A stretch of DNA of 64,000 bases from Cohaesibacter haloalkalitolerans (GTDB lineage Bacteria > Pseudomonadota > Alphaproteobacteria > Rhizobiales > Cohaesibacteraceae), in assembly GCF_003574655.1 (NCBI RefSeq), contig NZ_QNUM01000003.1, forward strand, positions 248,001 to 312,000. The letters are read 5' to 3'. Made by a program: the position numbers and the translations under genes. Below the pieces are notes generated by a model. That model was not told the origin of the DNA, searched no databases, and saw nothing but the letters and a program-made list of their open reading frames with translations. Of this stretch, positions 50,647 to 58,820 are shown in pieces (the first letter of the stretch is position 1; each line of letters opens with the position of its first letter).

Positions 50647-50674
50647 GCTGCCGGCCTTCCCTGCCGGGGCTTTT
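50647..50674 (+). promoter_or_regulatory. Weak attenuator-like hairpin between glnB and glnA
   Basis: CCGGC (50651-50655) pairs with GCCGG (50663-50667), extended by flanking GC/GC, and is followed by TTTT. The T-run is short, so partial rather than full termination between glnB and glnA is conceivable. Confidence 0.4.
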
Positions 50675-50781
50675 ACAATCACCTTCCAGGGAAACAGTTG
50701 AGACAAAAAGTCGGAAAATGGAAAGAACGGAGTGCAAGACGTCTTCCTTTTTCCAATTCACAGACAGTAAAGGATACTGGA

Positions 50782-52191
50782 ATGACCACAGCAGCTGAAA
50801 TCGTTAAATTGATCTCAGAGCAGGAAGTCAAATATGTTGACATCCGTTTTACCGACCCTCGCGGTAAATTGCAGCACGTAACCGTAATCGAAGACCAGGT
50901 CGATGAAGACTTCCTCGAAGAAGGCTTCATGTTTGACGGTTCCTCTATCGCCGGCTGGAAATCTATCGAAGCTTCCGACATGAAGCTGATGCCAGACTGC
51001 GACAGCGCTTACATCGATCCGTTCTATGCAGAAAAGACCCTCTGCATTCACTGCTCTGTTGTTGAGCCTGACACGGGCGCTCCATACGAACGCGATCCGC
51101 GCGGCACCGCTCTGAAAGCTGAAGCTTACCTGAAAGCGACCGGTATCGGCGACGTTGCATACTTCGGCCCAGAAGCTGAATTCTTCATCTTCGACGACGT
51201 CCGTTATTCCAACACCATGAACAAGGTTTCCTACGAAGTTGATGCAGCTGACGCTGCATGGAACACCGACACCGAATACGAATCCGGCAACACCGGTCAT
51301 CGTCCGGGCGTCAAGGGTGGCTACTTCCCGGTAAACCCGACCGATTATGCTCAGGACATGCGTTCCGAGATGCTTTCCACCATGAAATCTCTCGGCATGA
51401 AAGTTGACAAGCATCACCACGAAGTGGCTTCTTGCCAGCACGAACTGGGCCTGATTTTCGGCAGCCTGACCAAACAGGGCGACGAGCTGCAGAAATACAA
51501 ATATGTGATCCACAACGTTGCACAGGCATATGGCAAGTCCGCTACCTTCATGCCAAAGCCGATCTACGGCGACAACGGCACCGGCATGCACTGCAACATG
51601 TCCATCTGGAAAGACGGCAAGCCACTCTTCGCTGGCGACAAATATGCCGACCTGTCCGACGAAGCCCTATACTTCATCGGTGGTATCCTGAAGCATGCGA
51701 AAGCCCTGAACGCTTTCACCAACCCGTCCACCAACTCCTACAAGCGCCTGATCCCGGGCTTTGAAGCTCCGGTTCTGCGTGCATATTCCGCACGCAACCG
51801 TTCTGGCTGCATCCGTATTCCTTGGACCGATTCTCCGAAGGCAAAACGCGTTGAAGCCCGCTTCCCGGATCCGTCCGCCAACCCATATCTCTGCTTCGCA
51901 GCTCTGCTGATGGCTGGCCTTGATGGCATCAAGAACAAGACCCATCCGGGCGATGCCATGGACAAGAACCTCTACGATCTGCCACCAGAAGAACTCGAAG
52001 GTATCCCAACCGTTTGTGGTTCCCTGCGTGAAGCTCTTGAAGAACTCAAAGCCGACAGCGACTTCCTGCTCGCTGGCGACGTGTTCACCAAAGACCAGAT
52101 CGCTGGCTACATCGAACTGAAGGAAGAAGAAATCCAGCTGTTCGAGCACACCCCGCATCCGGTTGAATTCCTGATGTACTACAGCTGCTAA
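50782..52191 (+). CDS. glnA: Glutamine synthetase type I
   Basis: ATP-dependent synthesis of glutamine from glutamate and ammonium; a dodecameric GSI-beta enzyme of 469 residues. Visible are [17 protein letters not shown] near 50-65, the metal-site segment [16 protein letters not shown] near 130, [17 protein letters not shown] near 210 and [17 protein letters not shown] near 315. The adenylylation site Tyr is in [10 protein letters not shown] near residue 397, so GlnE control is expected. The ATG at 50782 follows an AAAGGAT ribosome site. A terminator closes the unit at 52219-52250. Confidence 0.98.
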   Translation: MTTAAEIVKLISEQEVKYVDIRFTDPRGKLQHVTVIEDQVDEDFLEEGFMFDGSSIAGWKSIEASDMKLMPDCDSAYIDPFYAEKTLCIHCSVVEPDTGAPYERDPRGTALKAEAYLKATGIGDVAYFGPEAEFFIFDDVRYSNTMNKVSYEVDAADAAWNTDTEYESGNTGHRPGVKGGYFPVNPTDYAQDMRSEMLSTMKSLGMKVDKHHHEVASCQHELGLIFGSLTKQGDELQKYKYVIHNVAQAYGKSATFMPKPIYGDNGTGMHCNMSIWKDGKPLFAGDKYADLSDEALYFIGGILKHAKALNAFTNPSTNSYKRLIPGFEAPVLRAYSARNRSGCIRIPWTDSPKAKRVEARFPDPSANPYLCFAALLMAGLDGIKNKTHPGDAMDKNLYDLPPEELEGIPTVCGSLREALEELKADSDFLLAGDVFTKDQIAGYIELKEEEIQLFEHTPHPVEFLMYYSC

Positions 52192-52218
52192 TCCCAGTCT
52201 GTTAAAGCATTACACGAA

Positions 52219-52250
52219 GGGCCGGCGTTTCCACCGGCCCTTTTCTTTTG
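52219..52250 (+). terminator. Terminator of glnB-glnA
   Basis: GGGCCGG (52219-52225) / CCGGCCC (52234-52240) with an eight-base loop, followed by TTTTCTTTT. It lies about 28 bases after the glnA stop. Confidence 0.88.
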
Positions 52251-52354
52251 CCTAGACTTTGCCTAGTCTTGGGGCTCTCCTTTACCCAGCCTTAAGCCGT
52301 GACTGGGATCATAAGGAACACCATCCACACCTGCACCACAGCCAACTGCTCAAT

Positions 52355-52786
52355 ATGCGAAACCTGAAGCAAAGCCTGACACATGTCAGTCACCAAGAAG
52401 CTCTGTCCAAACTCAAGGAATACCGTGAGGTCAAGATCTCTCCGGTGGATAGTCTGGCAGCATTCGCTGAACTGTTCATTCAAGAAGCCGGTCTGAGCCT
52501 GACTGCCTTGCCAAAGCTCAACCAGTCATTGCAAGGCTTTCAACACAACTCCAAGGCCCCTCTTGGTGCAGCTTGCTCATTTGCCCTTAAACACACCGAA
52601 GGCATAGCTAGGTTGTCATTGATTTTTCAGACGAACCGGGACTATCTATTGCTCGAAACAATCGACCCGGCCACGGGCTCCATATCCCACCAACATCTCA
52701 ACTTGAGGATACATCTCGACGATCCCGAGCGAATGAAAAGCCTGGGCCGAAAAATTTACAAAGCCTTTCGTCAATTTGACACCTAA
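52355..52786 (+). CDS. Hypothetical protein
   Basis: Unrecognised 143-residue protein. From the ATG at 52355 it begins MRNLKQSLTHVSHQEALSKL, with no signal peptide or membrane helix. It contains a possible mixed alpha/beta core (ARLSLIFQTNRDYLLLETIDPATG near 95-118) and a basic C-terminus ending KAFRQFDT. The frame is open 32 codons upstream, but that part is His/Pro-rich and runs into the glnA terminator region, so the inner start is preferred. Its base composition is lower in GC than its neighbours, which may mean a later arrival. No partner is evident; it is convergent with the phosphatase-like gene. Confidence 0.55.
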   Translation: MRNLKQSLTHVSHQEALSKLKEYREVKISPVDSLAAFAELFIQEAGLSLTALPKLNQSLQGFQHNSKAPLGAACSFALKHTEGIARLSLIFQTNRDYLLLETIDPATGSISHQHLNLRIHLDDPERMKSLGRKIYKAFRQFDT

Positions 52787-52836
52787 CGCTCTGGGTCAAG
52801 ATTACGCACTTTTCTAAGCAAGATTTGGACTGGAAA

Positions 52837-53454
52837 CTAGCCATCATTAGGCATTGCAAACATAGCGGTCGTTAGTTCATGCATCGGACGCCACCCATGC
52901 AGCATCTTGCGCGCACCCCAGTCATAGGCGAAATGGTGCCCCGGTAGAGGTGCGTCTGCCTGCGAGCCGATTGACTGCCCTGTCAAGTGGCACTGGAGCA
53001 GGGCACCAATCCGGCCATGACCGACAAACAGCACGTCACCACGCATCCCGCGGGCAATCACCTGTTCCATGGCCAAATGATAGGCTGCGGCGATCCTGTC
53101 CTGCGCATCCTGTGCCGTCTCGCGGCCTTCCAACTGACCGGACAAAGGTTTGGCAAAAACCTGACCTATGCGGTCAAGCACCCCTCTCTTTGGCAGCGGG
53201 GCGATGACCATGGTTTCGCATTCGTTCATGTCGGGGTCGGCTACGGGGCGGACGGTCAAATGCTCTGCAAGAACGCTCCCGGCCTGTCGTGCCCCATGCC
53301 ACTCACTGGTGAAGATATAGCTTATCCCGGTGAGCACATCGCTACGGGCGAAAATCTCAAGCTGCTCGATCGCCACATCGCTAAGCATCTGTTCTGATGC
53401 AGCACGTTCGACGTCGGCAACGACCTCAGGGCAAATGAGATATCGAACCAGCAT
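52837..53454 (-). CDS. Histidine-phosphatase-like protein lacking the RHG histidine
   Basis: A 205-residue protein of the phosphoglycerate-mutase/histidine-phosphatase fold. The usual N-terminal catalytic RHG is replaced: LVRYLICPEVVAD (residues 2-14) aligns with variants of the type xTHPEVxxD but has Cys where the phospho-accepting His should be. The second half-site is intact (VLFVGHGRIGALL, His146), as is TSEWHGARQAG near 50. It may be a pseudo-phosphatase, or use another nucleophile. No signal peptide. The 57-residue membrane protein lies 62 bases upstream on the same strand. Confidence 0.75.
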   Translation of the reverse strand: MLVRYLICPEVVADVERAASEQMLSDVAIEQLEIFARSDVLTGISYIFTSEWHGARQAGSVLAEHLTVRPVADPDMNECETMVIAPLPKRGVLDRIGQVFAKPLSGQLEGRETAQDAQDRIAAAYHLAMEQVIARGMRGDVLFVGHGRIGALLQCHLTGQSIGSQADAPLPGHHFAYDWGARKMLHGWRPMHELTTAMFAMPNDG

Positions 53455-53516
53455 AGGGGAATCAGACCCTGTTCTGTTTGCAGGACGTCAGGAGTGACAA
53501 AAGAAGCACAGGCCTC

Positions 53517-53690
53517 CTACAGCAGCAGGAAAAACATTGCAAGGAAGCAGGTCGCGGTCGCATTGAGCCACGGAGACATGCCGGAAACATGCTGATAACG
53601 CGCACGCGCCCGGTCAGCCCGGTAAAGGCTCGACTTCAGCTCAAACACCGACGCTCGCAGATTGTCTATTTCGGCTTCAACCTGTTTCAT
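53517..53690 (-). CDS. 57-residue coiled-coil/membrane protein
   Basis: A complete small ORF from ATG (53688-53690) to TAG (53517-53519). Residues 1-34 are a charged helix with heptad-like spacing (MKQVEAEIDNLRASVFELKS), residues 35-41 are a turn (VSGMSPW), and residues 42-57 are a hydrophobic C-terminal helix ending FLAMFFLLL. The shape is that of a tail-anchored coiled coil, like many small division- or envelope-associated proteins. A weak ribosome site (CGGA) lies seven bases upstream, and a palindrome with two TTAACCAT motifs of the CtrA type lies 48 bases upstream. No family recognised. Confidence 0.62.
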   Translation of the reverse strand: MKQVEAEIDNLRASVFELKSSLYRADRARARYQHVSGMSPWLNATATCFLAMFFLLL

Positions 53691-54126
53691 GAATATTCCG
53701 TTTGATCTGTCCCCGTTGCCTCAAATCTACCGCCTCAATGGTTAACAAAGATTAACCATAACACGAAACTTCGACCTCCATTTGCCCTCCATTTGACATC
53801 TATGGGCAAATGATCCTGAAGGAATGAAGCAGCCCGACCAGACACGGCTTGTGCCAGCGCACTCCGTGCAGGTCTGCGCGCGAAACGTCCCTGTTCTGCG
53901 GCGGATTTCCGCTGCGCTCCACATTTCCTTGTTACGACCTCTTGACCGGAAAGGCTTTGCTGAAGACATTGTGGAAACGAATATGAGCCTGATTCGCGCG
54001 GTTTAAAGCGCATCATTTGGCTTGCGAACAGCCCGGAAACTGTTAAGACCGAACTGAAGGGATTGGCGACATCCAACACATTCGTTGCCAAACCGGAATT
54101 GTCCTGTCGGAACCCAAGAGTAGTCC
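53691..54126. promoter_or_regulatory. Divergent intergenic region before parE
   Basis: 436 bases between the small membrane protein gene and parE. It contains the ATGGTTAA-N6-TTAACCAT palindrome (53738-53759). The parE promoter must be here but no good -35/-10 pair stood out. Open frames in this stretch look accidental. Confidence 0.45.
53738..53759. promoter_or_regulatory. CtrA-like palindrome (two TTAACCAT motifs)
   Basis: ATGGTTAA (53738-53745) and TTAACCAT (53752-53759), exact reverse complements, separated by six bases. TTAACCAT is a known CtrA recognition motif in Caulobacter, and TTAA-N6/7-TTAA spacing is the classical full site (here N6). It sits upstream of the 57-residue protein. 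Confidence 0.5.
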
Positions 54127-56190
54127 ATGTCTGCGTCTGACGATCTTTTTGCCTCTGTGCCAACACCAAAAGGCGGCGCCTCTGCCCCAAGGCAACCCAA
54201 AGCGGAAACGCCAAAGCCTCAGGCCCAGAGCAATCCGGCACCGTCCGTTCCCGGCGTCAAGGCTGATTATACGGCAGCCGACATCGAGGTTCTGGAAGGT
54301 CTCGAGCCCGTGCGTCGCCGTCCCGGCATGTATATTGGCGGCACCGACGAAAAGGCGCTGCACCATCTGTTTGCCGAAATCATCGACAACTCCATGGACG
54401 AGGCCGTTGCGGGCTATGCGTCATGGATCGAGGTGGAACTGCTGCCGGACAATGTGATCACCGTCACCGACAACGGGCGCGGCATTCCGGTTGATCCGCA
54501 TCCGAAATTCCCCAACAAGTCGGCGCTCGAAGTCATCTTCACCACCCTGCACGCCGGCGGCAAATTCGATTCTGCGGTCTATGAAACCTCCGGCGGTCTG
54601 CATGGCGTGGGCGCATCGGTTGTCAACGCCCTGTCCGAAACCATGTCCGTCGAAGTTGCCACCAACAAGAAGCTCTATCGCCAGAGCTTTTCCCGCGGCA
54701 TCCCGACCGGTTCGCTGGAATTTCTGGGCGACATCCACAACCGCCGCGGCACCAAGGTCACCTTCAAGCCCGACCATGAAATCTTCGGCAAGAAGATTCG
54801 CTTCAAGCCGGAGCAGTTGCTCAACATGGCTCGCTCCAAGGCCTATCTGTTTGGCGGTGTCGAGATTCGCTGGAGCTGCGCGCCCGAACTGCTGGAACAC
54901 AATCCCGAGGTTCCTGCCAAGGCGACCTTCCACTTCCCGAGCGGCCTCAAGGACTATCTGGCCGCAACGCTGGGCAAGCAGAATCTGGTGACGCCGGAAA
55001 TCTTCGCTGGCCGCACTGAGAAGACCTCCGGCCATGGTGCCGTCGAGTGGGCCGTATGCTGGTTTGGTGGCGACGGATTCTTCAATTCCTATTGCAACAC
55101 CGTGCCTACACCGGAAGGCGGCACCCATGAGGCTGGCCTGCGCACCGCACTGTTGCGTGGCCTCAAGAATTACGCTGAGCTGACCAACAACAAGAAGGGG
55201 GCGGTGATCACTGCCGATGACGTGATGACCAGCGCCGGGGCCCTGCTCTCGGTCTTCATCCGCGAGCCGGAATTTGTTGGCCAGACCAAGGATCGTCTGG
55301 CAACCATGGCCGCCACCCGCATCGTCGAGCAGGCCTTGCGCGACCAGTTCGACCACTGGCTGACCAACGCACCGCAACAGGCAAACCGCCTGCTCGAATG
55401 GGTCATCGACCGTGCCGACGAGCGCCTGCGCCGCCGCAAGGAAAAGGACGTCAGCCGCAAGTCTGCCGTGCGCAAGCTGCGCCTGCCGGGCAAGCTGGCC
55501 GACTGTTCGCAGAATGCCAAGGGCGATACCGAACTGTTCATCGTGGAAGGGGATTCCGCTGGTGGCTCCGCCAAGCAGGCCCGCAACCGGACCACACAGG
55601 CCGTTTTGCCCCTGCGCGGCAAGATCCTCAACGTCGCCAGCGCCTCCAGCGACAAGCTGCACGCCAACCAGTTGCTGGCTGATCTGGTTCAGGCTCTGGG
55701 CTGCGGCACGCGCAAGAATTACAATGATGACGATCTGCGCTATGACCGCGTCATCATCATGACCGATGCTGACGTCGACGGAGCTCATATCGCCTCGCTG
55801 CTGCTGACCTATTTCCAGCGGGAAATGCCGCAGTTGATCCATAACGGCCACCTGTTCCTCGCCGTGCCGCCGCTCTACCGCATCAGTCAGGGCGGCAAGA
55901 CGCTCTACGCGCGCGACGACCTGCACAAGGAAGAGCTGCTCAACAAGGAATTCAAGGGCAAAGGCAAAATCGAGATCGGCCGCTTTAAAGGCCTTGGCGA
56001 AATGCGCTCGGATCAGCTCAAGGATACGACCATGGACCCCAAGAACCGGACATTGCTGAAAGTGCAGATCGTTGATATGGTTCCAGGTCAAACCAAGGAA
56101 GTCGTAACGCGCCTGATGGGAAACAAGCCGGAAGCACGCTTCGAATTCATTCAGGAGAATGCTGAATTTGCGACCGATCTTGACATTTGA
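54127..56190 (+). CDS. parE: DNA topoisomerase IV subunit B
   Basis: ATPase subunit of the decatenating type IIA topoisomerase, 687 residues. After a Pro/Ala/Lys-rich leader of about 45 residues come the GHKL ATPase motifs (EIIDNSMDEAVAGYA, VTDNGRGIPVD, TSGGLHGVGASVVNALS) near 80-165, the transducer, and the TOPRIM domain with ELFIVEGDSAGGSAKQARNR near 465 and IIMTDADVDGAHIASLLLTYF near 540. The C-terminus has FKGLGEMRSDQLKDTTMDP. I call ParE rather than GyrB because of the length (GyrB is about 800) and the TTxDP pattern. Confidence 0.95.
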   Translation: MSASDDLFASVPTPKGGASAPRQPKAETPKPQAQSNPAPSVPGVKADYTAADIEVLEGLEPVRRRPGMYIGGTDEKALHHLFAEIIDNSMDEAVAGYASWIEVELLPDNVITVTDNGRGIPVDPHPKFPNKSALEVIFTTLHAGGKFDSAVYETSGGLHGVGASVVNALSETMSVEVATNKKLYRQSFSRGIPTGSLEFLGDIHNRRGTKVTFKPDHEIFGKKIRFKPEQLLNMARSKAYLFGGVEIRWSCAPELLEHNPEVPAKATFHFPSGLKDYLAATLGKQNLVTPEIFAGRTEKTSGHGAVEWAVCWFGGDGFFNSYCNTVPTPEGGTHEAGLRTALLRGLKNYAELTNNKKGAVITADDVMTSAGALLSVFIREPEFVGQTKDRLATMAATRIVEQALRDQFDHWLTNAPQQANRLLEWVIDRADERLRRRKEKDVSRKSAVRKLRLPGKLADCSQNAKGDTELFIVEGDSAGGSAKQARNRTTQAVLPLRGKILNVASASSDKLHANQLLADLVQALGCGTRKNYNDDDLRYDRVIIMTDADVDGAHIASLLLTYFQREMPQLIHNGHLFLAVPPLYRISQGGKTLYARDDLHKEELLNKEFKGKGKIEIGRFKGLGEMRSDQLKDTTMDPKNRTLLKVQIVDMVPGQTKEVVTRLMGNKPEARFEFIQENAEFATDLDI

Positions 56191-56575
56191 TGCTAAGGCT
56201 CGCCCCTTCATCCTGATGTTGATGCTGACATTCAGCCAAGGTTCAATGCCAGCCCGGGCGGCGGACAACAACCTGCCGCCTTATGAGCAGAATTTGCGGC
56301 GCCTCAGCTCCGTGGTCGGTGCGCTCATGTATCTGGACCCATTGTGTAACCAGAGCGACCCAAAAGACTGGTACTTCCACATGGCGGCGCTGCTTGAGGC
56401 AGAGAATGCCGACGACTCGCGAACCCGGCAATTGAAGGACCGTTTCAACAAAAGCTACCAGACTTTTTCCCACACCTACCGGAGCTGCAACGAGCAGGCC
56501 CGCAAGATCACTGAGCTTTATCACGCTGAGGGTCAGGCCCTTCTCACCACGCTGAAACTCAAACACGCCCGTTAA
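56159..56575 (+). CDS. TIGR02301 family exported protein
   Basis: A 138-residue protein of a family found in Rhizobiales, function unknown. The N-terminus is a signal peptide (FILMLMLTFSQGSMPARAA, cleavage after ARA). The mature part has the family pattern LSSVVGALMYLDPLC near 50-65, LLEAENADDSRTRQLKDRFNKSYQTF near 77-102, YRSCNEQA and YHAEGQALL. Two cysteines (65 and 109) may pair. It overlaps the 3' end of parE by 32 bases, suggesting coupling; an inner ATG at 56219 would give a shorter signal peptide. Confidence 0.78.
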   Translation: MLNLRPILTFDAKARPFILMLMLTFSQGSMPARAADNNLPPYEQNLRRLSSVVGALMYLDPLCNQSDPKDWYFHMAALLEAENADDSRTRQLKDRFNKSYQTFSHTYRSCNEQARKITELYHAEGQALLTTLKLKHAR

Positions 56576-56792
56576 CCATGCAGGTTAATTTCTACGGAAA
56601 ACCTTAACCTTTTGGTAACGAATTCCTCCGCACCTGATCAGAATCTGATATCTCTAGGTCATCGATTGAAGAATCAAGGCCTTGAGAATCGGCAGCCTGC
56701 GACATTGCCCGTTGAAACAGTTCAACAGACACCGCAGCATTCCTCCGCTTTCTCATACAGTTAAGACAAGTGTTCCGAGGAGACGCGTAACC
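56576..56792 (+). promoter_or_regulatory. Intergenic region rich in TTAACC and GANTC motifs
   Basis: Holds TTAACCATGCAGGTTAA (56572-56588, an inverted pair of TTAACC), another TTAACC at 56604-56609 and three GAATC sites at 56641-56645, 56671-56675 and 56686-56690. TTAACC is CtrA-like and GANTC is the CcrM methylation site; their combination is typical of cell-cycle promoters in alphaproteobacteria. Confidence 0.5.
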
Positions 56793-57071
56793 ATGACTGA
56801 TCGCACCTGTTTGAACCAAGGTTCAGCCCCGGAACTCGAAATCGTTGATCTCGACAAACAGAAGCAGCGTGCGCTCTGCATTCTGGGCGATCTGTGGGAT
56901 CAGGCTTCCGATGATGGCATCAACATCGACTGCCTCGCCCATGCAGCGCTGTTTCAGGCCCTCAGCAGTCTTGTTCTGGCCTATGGCGAAGAGACGGTTT
57001 CCAAATTCTGCTCTGACCTGCCAAACCGCATTCTCTGCGGCGACTATACCCTCGACAGGAATCTGCAATAA
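56793..57071 (+). CDS. Conserved hypothetical protein behind a cell-cycle-like promoter
   Basis: An unrecognised 92-residue soluble protein. The ATG at 56793 is preceded by a good ribosome site (CGAGGAGA, 56776-56783). The N-terminal 20 residues are polar, followed by helical segments (QKQRALCILGDLWDQASDDG near 23-42; LAHAALFQALSSLVLAYGEETVSKF near 48-72) and a short end NRILCGDYTLDRNLQ. The leucine/alanine-rich helical pair suggests a small protein-protein interaction module. The frame extends 37 codons upstream through the promoter-like region, which is Arg-rich and not used. Function unknown. Confidence 0.6.
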   Translation: MTDRTCLNQGSAPELEIVDLDKQKQRALCILGDLWDQASDDGINIDCLAHAALFQALSSLVLAYGEETVSKFCSDLPNRILCGDYTLDRNLQ

Positions 57072-57239
57072 CCCTCTGTTGACGAGATCGTGAACAGAGC
57101 ACCTGCGCGCCACCTTTTCTCCTTGCAATGGGGCGCGTCTGCAGGAACACTCGTGGCCAGAGAATAAGGCCCTGAAGCGCGGCACGCCTTCAACGTCAGG
57201 CGCAGCGCGGGGCTTCATACCATCGAGGTCGCCTGCACG

Positions 57240-57980
57240 ATGTTCGGACACATGCTGAAGATGCCGTCCCGTTCCATATCCGCCATACTGCTTTCGATGG
57301 CCCTGAACCTGCCACTGCTCGCCGCATCCATGGCGGCAAGCGGTGTCACCATTGATGGTGTCGTTCCGGAACCGGACTTTTCTGCCGCCAGTCAGGGTGC
57401 GCCCTACACCACCGAGGACGGCCCAATCACCTCGATGGGCACCGTTGATGGCTACCCGGTCGGCAGTCAGAACGGACTGACCATTTCGACCACCACCCCG
57501 CAGGGACCAGAGATATATCGCGATCTGAACCTGCTCCCCGAGCCGGTCTGGCGCATGGTCAATGCCCTGCAGACGGGTTGTCAGGCAGGCAATCTCGAAG
57601 CCCTGCGTGGCGCAATCGAGATGAACGAAATGCCGCCTAGCTTCGGTCCGGACGCTTCAGATCTGCCAGACCCGATCGCGCGCCTGCGAAGTCTTTCCGA
57701 TCACGAAGACAACAAGGATCAGGACATCTGCGACGCGCTGGAGAAGATTCTGGCCAGCGGCTTCGTTCTTGCTGACTTTGAGGGTCCCTATGAAATGTTC
57801 GTCTGGCCCTATTTTGCCCACTATCCGCTGGCCGCTCTCAACGACCAGCAAAGGGTGGAGCTGACGCAAATCGTCCCCGAAAAAGGCTATGCCGATCTGC
57901 TGCGCACCGGCTACTACACCTATTTTCAGCTAGGTATTAGCCCGAATGGCGTCTGGCAATATTTCTTCAAAGAGCAGTAA
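57240..57980 (+). CDS. Conserved hypothetical exported protein
   Basis: A 246-residue protein with a signal peptide (ISAILLSMALNLPLLAASMAAS, cleavage probably after the AAS) and a mature domain seen in other Rhizobiales but without known function. The conserved part is the C-terminal half: LPDPIARLRSLSDH near 140, ILASGFVLADFEGPYEMFVWPYFAHYPL near 175-202, and YYTYFQLGISPNGVWQYF at the end. Two Cys in the mature part (CQAGN and DICDAL). Methionines at residues 5 and 8 are alternative starts. Confidence 0.7.
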   Translation: MFGHMLKMPSRSISAILLSMALNLPLLAASMAASGVTIDGVVPEPDFSAASQGAPYTTEDGPITSMGTVDGYPVGSQNGLTISTTTPQGPEIYRDLNLLPEPVWRMVNALQTGCQAGNLEALRGAIEMNEMPPSFGPDASDLPDPIARLRSLSDHEDNKDQDICDALEKILASGFVLADFEGPYEMFVWPYFAHYPLAALNDQQRVELTQIVPEKGYADLLRTGYYTYFQLGISPNGVWQYFFKEQ

Positions 57981-58121
57981 ATTGCCCCAGCAGCCGGGTT
58001 TTTGCCTTTTCATTCCTTGAAACAACGTCCATCCTTTCCATATGCAATCTTAACGACCGGAGAGGAAACAAGGTCGGCCCCAAAAGCATCATCTTGGGAC
58101 CTGCAGGGAGACAGGGAACAC

Positions 58122-58592
58122 ATGGGACGCTCCAGACAGCCACGGCAACGGCGCATTTTTGCCCCCTTGCAAAACCACCATGAAGACTACCGCCGGGAAT
58201 TCAGCCTCAGAACGCGAAAACCCCAAAGCTACGGGAACGTGATCCGACGCACCTTGTTCTTCCAACTGCGTCTCGCCGCAGACAATCTGCGCGACCTCCT
58301 GCTTAGCCCCATCGCGATTTTCGCAGCCCTATTGGGTCTGCTCCGCCCCAGTGACCCCTCATGGGCACTCGACCGGCTGATGATCTTCGGCAGGGCAACC
58401 GATCGCTGGATCAACCTGTTTGAGGAAGAACCCCACGTGCCAGCAGAACGCGGCGCCTGCACCATCGACGATCTGTTCGATCATGTCGAAACCAAAATAA
58501 AGTCGACGCTCGACCCGGAAACCCCGACAGAAGAATCTACATGGGCAAGCAGCTTTGCCGCTTTTCAGGCCACGCACCAGTCGAGAAAATGA
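58122..58592 (+). CDS. Hypothetical protein with a basic N-terminus
   Basis: An unrecognised protein of about 156 residues. It starts MGRSRQPRQRRIFAPLQN and the first 60 residues are strongly basic; a hydrophobic stretch LLLSPIAIFAALLGLL (about residues 59-74) could be one membrane helix or a buried helix; the C-terminal half is acidic (TIDDLFDHVETKIKSTLDPETPTEES). A purine-rich CAGGGAGACAGGGAAC lies just before the ATG at 58122. The frame opens 40 codons earlier without a convincing ribosome site. Confidence 0.5.
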   Translation: MGRSRQPRQRRIFAPLQNHHEDYRREFSLRTRKPQSYGNVIRRTLFFQLRLAADNLRDLLLSPIAIFAALLGLLRPSDPSWALDRLMIFGRATDRWINLFEEEPHVPAERGACTIDDLFDHVETKIKSTLDPETPTEESTWASSFAAFQATHQSRK

Positions 58593-58701
58593 TAAGCGCG
58601 GTTTTACACCGAATGGTTTTGCCCAAGACGGTTCAAGTTTGGGGAAAATCGTCTAAATGCGTCTTTTGACGTCGCAAATAAACCGTATTTACTGCATTGC
58701 A

Positions 58702-58729
58702 TTGACAAATTCGCTCAGAATCGTATGGT
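58702..58729 (+). promoter_or_regulatory. Sigma70-type promoter of the RhlE-like helicase
   Basis: A perfect -35 TTGACA (58702-58707), a 16-base spacer and -10 TATGGT (58724-58729). It implies a leader of about 85 bases before the helicase ATG. Confidence 0.62.
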
Positions 58730-58820
58730 TCCGCCAATTCTAAAACCTATGCACGTTTTCAGGCTTGCTCAATCTTGAGAAACACCAAAAACGCAGCACA
58801 ACAATTGGTTCCATCATCTG

